A stretch of DNA of 5,076 nucleotides, taken from Candidatus Zixiibacteriota bacterium. GTDB lineage: Bacteria > Zixibacteria > MSB-5A5 > GN15 > JAAZOE01. The stretch spans positions 1-5,076 of the forward strand of contig JAQVRW010000242.1 in NCBI GenBank assembly GCA_028700875.1, in the 5' to 3' direction. Position numbers and translations under genes: made by a program. The notes under the pieces are model-generated. The model worked only from the letters and a program-made list of their open reading frames with translations. It was not told where the DNA came from and did no database searches. Shown here piece by piece: positions 1 through 5,076 of this stretch. Within the stretch, counting starts at the first letter, position 1. Each line of letters begins with the position of its first letter.

Positions 1-50
1 ATATTGTAGAGGCCGGTTTCTCCGCCCGATATGACTGTTGCCCGTCCCAT
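1..50 (-). CDS. N-terminus of a downstream tail-module protein (partial, 16 codons)
   Basis: An ATG at 50-48 overlaps the previous TAA by one base (TAATG), a classic coupling arrangement. The frame stays open to the left edge and reads MGRATVISGGETGLYN. A GGAGGT at 68-63 lies 12 bases upstream, a rather long spacing, and GGAAG at about 59-55 lies closer. The opening pattern, a short strand followed by Gly-rich GLY, recalls proteins encoded at this place in related tail modules that continue into long coiled coils, but too little is visible to assign a family. Start and direction are fairly likely. The function is unknown. Confidence 0.6.
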   Translation of the reverse strand, partial: MGRATVISGGETGLYN

Positions 51-253
51 TACGCTTCCGTAACCTCCATACTCGCCTGTTTTGTATCCACGATATAAGT
101 AATCATGCCGACGATAAAATAATCGTTCCCACCAGTGCCGTATATCAGGGTATCTCCCGTCCTTAGAAATAGATCCGGGAGCGTCCTGACCCGGCGCTTG
201 CCGTCCGTATTCTTTCCGTAGAATGTTATGCCTGCGATGACTAATCCCACCAA
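50..253 (-). CDS. C-terminal tail-domain fragment in the -1 frame (67 aa); translationally coupled small gene or detached end of the 401-aa protein
   Basis: This frame contains FYGKNTDGKRRVRTLPDLFL (11-30), RTGDTLIYG (31-39), FIVGMITYIVDTKQASMEV (46-64) and stops at TAA. From memory, the pattern of GKRRVR, LFLRxGDT, IVGxIxYxV and MEVxEA occurs at the C-terminal end of phage tail proteins whose earlier part resembles residues 245-370 of the preceding gene. The coding signal is therefore believable even though the ORF is short. No ATG is available near the beginning: the possible starts are TTG at 253 or GTG at 250, and no good ribosome site precedes either. The frame is open back only to a stop at 295-293. 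It could be made by reinitiation after the overlapping TAG (243-241), by -1 frameshifting from the upstream gene, or it could be the stranded end of a gene broken by an indel. The sequence alone does not decide among these. Confidence 0.6.
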   Translation of the reverse strand: MVGLVIAGITFYGKNTDGKRRVRTLPDLFLRTGDTLIYGTGGNDYFIVGMITYIVDTKQASMEVTEA

Positions 254-1446
254 TTCCCGGAAAAATCGCCGGGTATAGATCCCTGACCGATCTCACCCCC
301 CGCAACGCCATAAATGGCGTAATCATCGTTTTCGATTTTGCGCTCTTTGGGGGCCGTCGATGTCACGGTTTTATGTCCCGTGATCGTCATGGAATCGTTT
401 TTCGCCCCTCGATCCAGTTGCATCGTTTCGTAAGTTACCCGGGCGATTTCTTCCAAAGCCCTCGTCCCGTCGCTCATGAGATATCCCATCTTGATGACGA
501 TTTCCCCGTTTGGCCGGGCCGTGACGTCCGCCTCGTAAAGGGCGGAATTCGGGATCACCGCCGCGATATAAGACGGCTCACCATCCCGGAGGCGTCCCTG
601 AAATGAACTCATGGGAAGTTCAACGTCGTCCACACCATCGGCGGCACCCGTCAGGACACAGATATAAATTTTTTGGCAGGTCGCGCGGACAGCCTTTGGA
701 ACTATCCAGATATAAGCCGGATTGCGGGGTAAAAACGTCATTGCTGCGACTGGAATCGGACATGATACGATGGGTGTCAATGGATTTAATTCTGTCATTC
801 CCATATCCGCCGCGGGTATTTCGTCCGCATATTTACTCGGCGCATGGGCAACCAGGGGCATGTCACCCTCGGGGATTGATTCCGAATACTCTATATGTAG
901 CTGTGCATATTTAGTATGTTGGGGGTACTGTACATAATAATCGTAAGTCAAGGCCCCACGGACAACATTTGTGCTGCTTGAATTATCCTCAATAAATACT
1001 AACATGGCGTTTCCGGACGCCCATCCGTCCCTATCAACAACCGCCTGCACAATAGTCGATATATCAGGGGTATCGTAGGTGTTATTCCCAGTAACCGCGT
1101 CGACGTTGTCCCAATCAACGGACCCGGTCCGATCCCTGGACACAAAATCAGATCTGGATGTCAGCGCGGTCGGGTTGTCAGCGTCATTCATTGAGATCGC
1201 CGCGTTGACCGTGGTATCTGAATTATCCATATTCGCCGTCAACCTGACAAAGGCTGACGTGATGACCACACCCCCTGGAATATCTACATCTGGAAAACGT
1301 ACAGCCATACTGACCGAACCGCCCCAATAGGTCGAATTTCCAAATAACTCGACACCATCATACGAATCACTATCGTTATAATAGTTTGTCGGAGTGATCC
1401 AGCCGTCATCAGTTTTGGCCTTCGGTATGTACGTTTTTTCCGCCAT
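241..1446 (-). CDS. Tail-tip protein with N-terminal DNRLRE/CBM96-like domain; possible receptor-binding protein (401 aa)
   Basis: The ATG at 1446 follows AAGGAAAGG (1457-1449) and starts nine bases after the previous stop. Residues 1-190 resemble DNRLRE/CBM96-type beta-sandwich domains found in cell-surface and carbohydrate-associated proteins. The supporting pattern is MAVRFPDVDIPGGVVITSAF (47-66), VDWDNVD (110-116), DISTIVQAVVDRDGWASGNAM (128-148, W142 and SGNAM notable), RGALTYDY (163-170) and AQLHIEY (181-187). A linker of about 190-235 leads to a second domain at 245-370 with IYICVLTGAADG (260-271), LPMSSFQGRLRDGEPSYIAAV (277-297), TARPNGEIVI (309-318) and EEIARVTYE (332-340). I recall this second pattern from phage tail proteins. 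Position and the first domain suggest host-surface binding, which is inferred. The C-terminal 30 residues are Gly-rich and end in NWWD. The stop overlaps the next ORF by 13 nt, and that ORF appears to hold the rest of the second domain. Confidence 0.85.
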   Translation of the reverse strand: MAEKTYIPKAKTDDGWITPTNYYNDSDSYDGVELFGNSTYWGGSVSMAVRFPDVDIPGGVVITSAFVRLTANMDNSDTTVNAAISMNDADNPTALTSRSDFVSRDRTGSVDWDNVDAVTGNNTYDTPDISTIVQAVVDRDGWASGNAMLVFIEDNSSSTNVVRGALTYDYYVQYPQHTKYAQLHIEYSESIPEGDMPLVAHAPSKYADEIPAADMGMTELNPLTPIVSCPIPVAAMTFLPRNPAYIWIVPKAVRATCQKIYICVLTGAADGVDDVELPMSSFQGRLRDGEPSYIAAVIPNSALYEADVTARPNGEIVIKMGYLMSDGTRALEEIARVTYETMQLDRGAKNDSMTITGHKTVTSTAPKERKIENDDYAIYGVAGGEIGQGSIPGDFSGNWWD

Positions 1447-1455
1447 GGCCTTTCC

Positions 1456-1923
1456 TTAATTCGTGAGAATTCCGCTGGGACTCCAAGGAATGGTGAAATC
1501 CAATCCCGTCATGACAATATCCACCGGGGTAGTATCAAAAAGGATATACCCGATCAGGGGGTTGACGATCGCTGGAGATCCGACTGATTTCTCCGCGTAC
1601 ATGATCCCGTAACGAAACGTCGCCGTCAGGGCTGACCAGGTTAGATCTTCCGCGTCGAATTTCCCGGCGGATGGAGAATCGGTGCTCGTGACCGTCTTTC
1701 CCGTGAGGGTTTCCCCGCCGTCGGTATAACCATTATCCGGCGACGCGACGGCAACCACTTCCGGGTCCGGGGAAGCCATAACATCGGCCAGGACATCGTG
1801 GGCGACGTCAGGGGTATAGTCCGACGTCACGAGGGCGACCTTGATCGGATCTGTTAAAAGATCGATCGTCCCGTCAAGGATATATTTCCGGGCCGACGCG
1901 TAAAGGGTGAATGAACTTGACAT
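1456..1923 (-). CDS. Beta-rich phage virion protein of a widespread family, function unknown (155 aa)
   Basis: The start is set by the AGGAGGT site at 1937-1931. The protein follows a pattern I recognise from many phage tail or head modules. It has an N-terminal helix with a small hydrophobic face (YASARKYILDGTIDLLTDPIKVALVTSDYTP, residues 8-38, quoted in part: DPIKVALVTSDYTP). A central YTDGGETLTGKTVT (66-79) follows, then FDAEDLTWSALTATFRYGIMY (89-109, key residues F89, W96, R104, Y109). It ends with LIGYILFD (123-130) and FTIPWSPSGILTN (143-155). Homologues have about 130-160 residues, so this copy is full length. They are thought to be minor structural or decoration proteins because they are encoded among tail genes; I know of no established biochemical activity. 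The acidic, Thr/Ser/Gly-rich composition and short alternating strands fit a beta-sandwich. A domain at residues 45-65 looks like a species-specific insert. Coding is secure and the role is uncertain. Confidence 0.85.
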   Translation of the reverse strand: MSSSFTLYASARKYILDGTIDLLTDPIKVALVTSDYTPDVAHDVLADVMASPDPEVVAVASPDNGYTDGGETLTGKTVTSTDSPSAGKFDAEDLTWSALTATFRYGIMYAEKSVGSPAIVNPLIGYILFDTTPVDIVMTGLDFTIPWSPSGILTN

Positions 1924-1924
1924 C

Positions 1925-2302
1925 TTATGAACCTCCTATGTCTTCGATAATGCTTAAAATCAGGACCGCCGATCCATCCTCATCGACGTAATATCTCTGG
2001 GGTGCCGCCGTGAAAGCGCTTTCGTTGGTCGTGACGACAATCTCATTGTAAGTTCCCACCAGGTACGACATGAAATTGACGACCGCTTTCCCCGGAGATT
2101 TAGCCTTGATCGTGATATCCCGGTCCGAGGCCGAATATCCGGTATCATAGATCACACACCCCCCATCCAGGGTCGGCGTCTTACTCATCCGCCGTTCCCG
2201 CTGCCGATTTCGCTGGACTTCTTCCGCATCGAGAACCCGCCCCGGAAAATACAGGGCGCCGTTGAGATCGTATGTAACCGCCGAAACGCCTATTCCTTCC
2301 AT
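1925..2302 (-). CDS. Tail protein of unknown function with TLDGG...DTGYSxxDR signature (125 aa)
   Basis: The gene starts two bases after the tape measure stop. Its AGGAG ribosome site (2314-2310) lies inside the end of the tape measure gene, seven bases before the ATG, which fixes the start. An Arg/Glu/Gln-rich stretch at residues 26-40 is followed by TLDGG (44-48), DTGYSASDRDITI (53-65) and a beta-rich C-terminal half with VGTYNEIVVTT (82-92), YYVDEDGSAVLILSI (104-118) and an acidic end. I recognise this pattern from small proteins encoded directly after tape measure genes in other phages. It is usually annotated only as phage or hypothetical protein. The predicted beta-rich fold and the position suggest a tail-tip or distal tail component. 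I see no catalytic motif, signal peptide or membrane segment. Gene status is secure; the role is inferred from position. Confidence 0.8.
   Translation of the reverse strand: MEGIGVSAVTYDLNGALYFPGRVLDAEEVQRNRQRERRMSKTPTLDGGCVIYDTGYSASDRDITIKAKSPGKAVVNFMSYLVGTYNEIVVTTNESAFTAAPQRYYVDEDGSAVLILSIIEDIGGS
1931..1937 (-). promoter_or_regulatory. Strong Shine-Dalgarno site for the 155-aa gene
   Basis: The minus strand reads AGGAGGT, then seven bases, then ATG at 1923. This is a near-perfect match to the anti-Shine-Dalgarno sequence. It sits entirely inside the last codons of the preceding gene (GGT TCA TAA follows), with only one base between that stop and the new ATG. It is the strongest ribosome site in the window, which fits a structural protein needed in many copies. 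Confidence 0.8.
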
Positions 2303-2304
2303 CT

Positions 2305-4938
2305 TTAAGCTCCTACAAGGGCGGTAAACCCTTCGGCATTTGCCCGTACCTGTATCGCGTGCAAGACCTCATACATGAAGGCCTCCAGGTGTGGCGCTAG
2401 TCCAGTTCCATCGATCTGAATCAAGGCCTTCCCTTGTCGTATGGCATCCGCCCGCGCCGATGACTCTTTCGCCTGGGCGTCAAGGAGTGACTTCTGGCTA
2501 TCCAGAAGGCTTTCCCTCAGTCTTACTTCCCGGTCCATTAAATCCATCAGGTCCCAGCTCTGGGAACTGGAGTTCATATCTTTCAGGACGTTGGCAAGAC
2601 TAATACTCACATCCGCCGACGCCTTGAATTCTTCCCCCAGGGTCGAGAAAATGACCTTCATCTTCTCCGCCGACGCTTCAATTTCAGCAATATCGACTTT
2701 GGCCTTCCATTCAATAGACTTTTGGACGATGGCGGATTGCTCTTTGATCTTTTCCAGGTCCAGCTTCAGGGCGATTTCCGCTTCCTTCTTCTCCGGGGCG
2801 ACTTCGTCAATTTTTTTCTTCGTATCGTCCAGATTATCCTGGTTCGTTTTCAGACCGATATTCGTGATCAGGGTGGACCCGTCCGGAAGAATATCGATCA
2901 CCAGGCCCCAGGCTTCTTCGATGGATTTCTTATCCGCCTTGGTGACGATGGTGATGTCTTTACTTGCCGGAAGTTGGTCGATCGTGTTGCCGAGGGCGTC
3001 AATCTTTTCGGCAGAGGCCCCCGATTGGTCTTCAACCTTTTTCAGGGCATCGGAATATTTTTTTGCATTTCCGGTTGCGCTTTCGCTTGCCCGATCAATA
3101 CCAAAAAGAGAATCAGCAACCTTCTCCGACGAAAAAACGAGGTCGGTGTTTGCATCTAAAAGTAACTCGTCCAAGATCTTGACACGCTCAGACGTCCTGA
3201 CAAGGGCATCCGACATATCGAGGCCGGGTATATAATCGAGCAACTCCGCCATGCCCTGGGACGCATGAGCGAACACAGTCGCCAGAGAGAGGACCGCAAC
3301 CTTAATCGCATTCAGTCCGTTATTGACCGCCGCGAACGAGGTGTTGACTATGGTGGACATAGTCTGTGAATCCTGCCCGATCAAAAAGAATACCGTGCCG
3401 ACGACAGGGCCGAACAATCTATACGCCATTGAGGTTGATGCCAGGGTTCCAACCAGGGATTTATTGGCACTATCAAGGGAGTTGATCCCATCAATTATTT
3501 TCAGGACGGCATTTCCGAAAGGGGCAAAACCCGCCAGCATCCCCCGGGTAACATCGGCGAGAGTGGTCATCGAATCCACAACCCGCTGAATCGAATCCGC
3601 TAGGGCTTTCGGATCTGCCGCATCCATCCCAAAAAGGCTTTTTAATCCGTCCGTGACATCTCTCAACGCCCGGGCAAGATCGGTCCAGTCAACATCCTTG
3701 AGGGCTTCCGGGAGGTTTTTGGCGATACCCTTTATAATCTCCCCGACATCTATTCCCATGTCCTTAAACGCCTTCAGGACAGGCAGGAACACATCATCAT
3801 CGACGGAGATTTTGAAACTCTTAAATAATTCGGCAAGGGAGTTCGCCACTTCACCGTAAGCGGGCATCAACTCTTCGCCAATGGAAATCAAAGCCGCAGT
3901 AACGGAATTTTTAAGTCGTTGATTCAGATTTTCAAATTCATCGGCAACCTTTTTGTAAGCCGTCGCTGTCGCGCCCGCGGACGATTCCATGGCGGTCAAG
4001 GCTTCTTTGAACTTCCCGGACTTGTCCGAGGCCAGAACCAGCACGGAATTCAAACCTTCAATGGACCCAAACAGTTTCGACATCTGGTCGATATTCCCGC
4101 CGGTTGCCCGCCATGCGTCCCAAAGAACACCTTCAAGGCCTTTTGTTTGCAGGGCCGTTGAGTTAAATTGAATCCCGAGGGTCTTGGCCGTTTCTTCGGC
4201 ATCGCTCGTCGGTTTGATGATATTGGATATCGCCGCTTTCAAACCCGTAATCGCCTGGGAAGTCGGCAATCCTGATACGGTCAAGGCGGCAACGGCAGCG
4301 GAAAGGGTTTCAAAGGGAATGCCCGCTCCGGCGGCAAGGCCTGTCACCTGGGCGAGGGTCGTGGAAAGCTCGCTCATGGTCGTCTGGCCCAGGCGAACCG
4401 TGGTAAACATAATGTCGGAATAGCGGGTCGCTTCGGATGTCTGTGCGCCGTAAGCGTTAAGCGTGGAGACGAGCACCTTTGTGGTGTCGTTGAGATCCGA
4501 CCGGCCCGCGACGGACAACTGTTCCGCCGTATTGACGAAAGCAAGGGAATCCTTATAATCCACACCCGCCGATACGGCGTTGTAAATCGCCTGGTTGATC
4601 TGCTCGATGGATTTTACGGAATCAACGGAATAGTCGAGGATCTGCTGTTTGAATTCGGCAATAGGTTCCCCGGTATCATTAATCAGGGTAGTTATCTCGC
4701 CAAAGGCCCCCGAGAATTTCCCTGCTTCCTGAATAGCCTTTGTGAACGTCGCCCCGACGAGGGCCAGAATCGCCGCATCAGCCGCAAGAATGGCCGTCCC
4801 CAGATTTGCCAACGGACCGACGGCGTTATCAATAGAGCGACCCAGGGACGAAAGCCGGGCATCAACCGCTTGAATGCTCTGTGACATTCTATCGTCGCCC
4901 TGGAAGATAATGGATACGGTCTTTGCCAGATCAGCCAT
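2305..4938 (-). CDS. Phage tail tape measure protein, TP901 family
   Basis: This 877-residue protein would run through the tail lumen during assembly, set tail length and later leave the tail during DNA ejection. Residues 1-70 form a lead-in with a hydrophobic stretch at about 43-65. Residues about 75-360 match the TP901 tape measure core: the run from FSGAFGEIT through SVKSIEQINQAIYNAVSAG, LPTSQAITGLKAAISNI and FGSIEGLNSVL is typical. Hydrophobic segments at about 495-522 and 540-567 may enter the host membrane during ejection. Residues 661-768 show an alternating strand-helix pattern, 795-835 look like a charged coiled coil, and 838-877 resemble a conserved C-terminal cap (GTGLAPHLEAFMYE...QVRANAE). 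I found no cysteine and no muralytic domain. At the usual rough 0.15 nm per residue the tail would be about 130 nm. The ATG has an AGGGCG-like ribosome site five bases upstream and overlaps the preceding gene. Confidence 0.95.
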   Translation of the reverse strand: MADLAKTVSIIFQGDDRMSQSIQAVDARLSSLGRSIDNAVGPLANLGTAILAADAAILALVGATFTKAIQEAGKFSGAFGEITTLINDTGEPIAEFKQQILDYSVDSVKSIEQINQAIYNAVSAGVDYKDSLAFVNTAEQLSVAGRSDLNDTTKVLVSTLNAYGAQTSEATRYSDIMFTTVRLGQTTMSELSTTLAQVTGLAAGAGIPFETLSAAVAALTVSGLPTSQAITGLKAAISNIIKPTSDAEETAKTLGIQFNSTALQTKGLEGVLWDAWRATGGNIDQMSKLFGSIEGLNSVLVLASDKSGKFKEALTAMESSAGATATAYKKVADEFENLNQRLKNSVTAALISIGEELMPAYGEVANSLAELFKSFKISVDDDVFLPVLKAFKDMGIDVGEIIKGIAKNLPEALKDVDWTDLARALRDVTDGLKSLFGMDAADPKALADSIQRVVDSMTTLADVTRGMLAGFAPFGNAVLKIIDGINSLDSANKSLVGTLASTSMAYRLFGPVVGTVFFLIGQDSQTMSTIVNTSFAAVNNGLNAIKVAVLSLATVFAHASQGMAELLDYIPGLDMSDALVRTSERVKILDELLLDANTDLVFSSEKVADSLFGIDRASESATGNAKKYSDALKKVEDQSGASAEKIDALGNTIDQLPASKDITIVTKADKKSIEEAWGLVIDILPDGSTLITNIGLKTNQDNLDDTKKKIDEVAPEKKEAEIALKLDLEKIKEQSAIVQKSIEWKAKVDIAEIEASAEKMKVIFSTLGEEFKASADVSISLANVLKDMNSSSQSWDLMDLMDREVRLRESLLDSQKSLLDAQAKESSARADAIRQGKALIQIDGTGLAPHLEAFMYEVLHAIQVRANAEGFTALVGA
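2635..2958 (-). repeat. Degenerate strand-helix repeats within the tape measure protein (residues 661-768)
   Basis: Four successive units can be laid out by eye. Each has a short strand ending in a Lys/Thr/Asp pattern followed by a charged helix. Unit 1 is DITIVTKAD with a helix from KKSIEEAW. Unit 2 is TLITNIGLKTN with a helix from QDNLDDTKKK. Unit 3 is EAEIALKLD with a helix from LEKIKEQSA. Unit 4 is IEWKAKVD with a helix from IAEIEASAEK. The repetition is at the level of protein pattern, and I see no exact DNA repeat. I recall similar segments with WKAKVDIAEIEA-like strings in other tape measure proteins, so this is likely a family trait. Its structural meaning is inferred. Confidence 0.4.
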
Positions 4939-5076
4939 GATTCGCCCTATTGTTTAGTTCTTCGTAGTAGTAGCCCCACAATTCCTGTTCCAGGTCACTC
5001 AGGTAGTCATAGGGCATGATGTCCGGTCGCGCTTCGTACAAAAACCGCTTCTTATCGTGACAGAGCGCCAGGGCGT
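4931..5076 (-). CDS. C-terminal end of a small protein before the tape measure gene; probable tail assembly chaperone or T-like protein (partial)
   Basis: This is the last 47 codons and TGA stop of a minus-strand gene whose start lies beyond the right edge. I translated it by hand; the other two minus-strand frames here contain stops. The visible peptide begins ALALCHDKKRF and includes the aromatic, acidic stretch LSDLEQELWGYYYEEL. A leucine-acidic segment followed by W-x-YY recalls lambda gpT-like (DUF4035-like) proteins encoded just before tape measure genes, which act as tail assembly chaperones. That reading rests on this short motif and on position. The stop codon lies inside the tape measure start (ATGGCTGA), an 8-nt overlap that suggests translational coupling. 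In many siphophages the equivalent protein is made by ribosomal frameshifting from an upstream chaperone gene; the sequence that would show this is outside the window. The coding status is fairly secure and the function is tentative. Confidence 0.6.
   Translation of the reverse strand, partial: ALALCHDKKRFLYEARPDIMPYDYLSDLEQELWGYYYEELNNRANHG

Noticed and set aside
209..224. A short inverted repeat (ATTCT with a 6-base loop and AGAAT) downstream of the frame junction, considered as a frameshift-stimulating hairpin.
   Set aside because: The five-pair, AT-rich stem is weak and lies about 30-40 bases past the T-run, too far for a typical stimulator. Such a repeat is expected by chance.
259..265. 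The T TTT TCC heptamer as a proven -1 slippery site.
   Set aside because: The A-site codon TCC re-pairs poorly after a -1 slip and no strong downstream structure is evident. It is kept only as a candidate position within the junction finding, not as a feature.
603..914. Plus-strand open frames opposite the 401-aa gene (also 373-606 and 1079-1330).
   Set aside because: They are antisense to a gene with recognisable domains, have shadow-like composition, and do not fit the single-direction packed layout.
1447..1455. The largest intergenic gap, examined for a promoter or terminator.
   Set aside because: It is nine bases long and is occupied by the ribosome site for the 401-aa gene, leaving no room for either.
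1960..2148. A 62-codon minus-strand frame inside the 125-aa gene.
   Set aside because: It is an alternative frame of a gene with family-like motifs, is Arg/Ser-rich, and lacks a credible ribosome site.
2441..3235. A 264-codon open frame on the plus strand.
   Set aside because: It lies wholly antisense to the coiled-coil part of the tape measure gene. Its Ser/Arg/Phe-rich composition is what the complement of Lys/Glu/Asp/Ala codons gives, and no recognisable family or ribosome site is present.

Overview
The window is a single, tightly packed block of phage or prophage tail genes, all read on the minus strand, so gene order runs from the right edge to the left. The main landmark is an 877-residue tail tape measure protein of the TP901 family. 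A tape measure protein implies a long tail. I see no contractile-sheath or baseplate gene in the window, and the gene order looks more like a siphovirus than a myovirus. Nothing identifies the host directly. The C-terminal layout of the tape measure protein and the small proteins after it resemble, from memory, tail genes in prophages of Gram-negative bacteria, including Desulfobacterota and Geobacter-like genomes. That placement is low-confidence.

Layout, in the direction of transcription: (1) 5076-4931, the C-terminal end of a small protein, probably a tail assembly chaperone or T-like protein, overlapping the next gene by 8 nt. (2) 4938-2305, tape measure protein. (3) 2302-1925, a 125-residue tail protein with a TLDGG...DTGYSxxDR signature. 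(4) 1923-1456, a 155-residue beta-rich virion protein of a family common in phages. (5) 1446-241, a 401-residue two-domain protein: an N-terminal DNRLRE/CBM96-like beta-sandwich that may bind carbohydrate, followed by a tail-associated domain. (6) 253-50, a 67-residue ORF with no ATG start that looks like the missing C-terminal end of the preceding tail domain, in the -1 frame. (7) 50-1, the first 16 codons of a further gene.

Gaps between genes are 9 nt or less, or the genes overlap, and Shine-Dalgarno sequences are embedded in the ends of upstream genes. I see no promoter, terminator, tRNA, CRISPR array or insertion sequence. The block is probably one polycistronic late transcript whose promoter lies to the right of the window.

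Functionally, the chaperone-like protein and the tape measure protein would set tail length, and the 125-, 155-, 401- and 67-residue products would form or decorate the tail tip. None of the genes after the tape measure resembles the lambda M-L-K-I-J set, so the tip is probably built from a different, poorly characterised set of proteins. The points most worth checking are the 401/67-residue junction (overlapping genes, recoding or a broken gene) and the putative sugar-binding domain at the tail tip.
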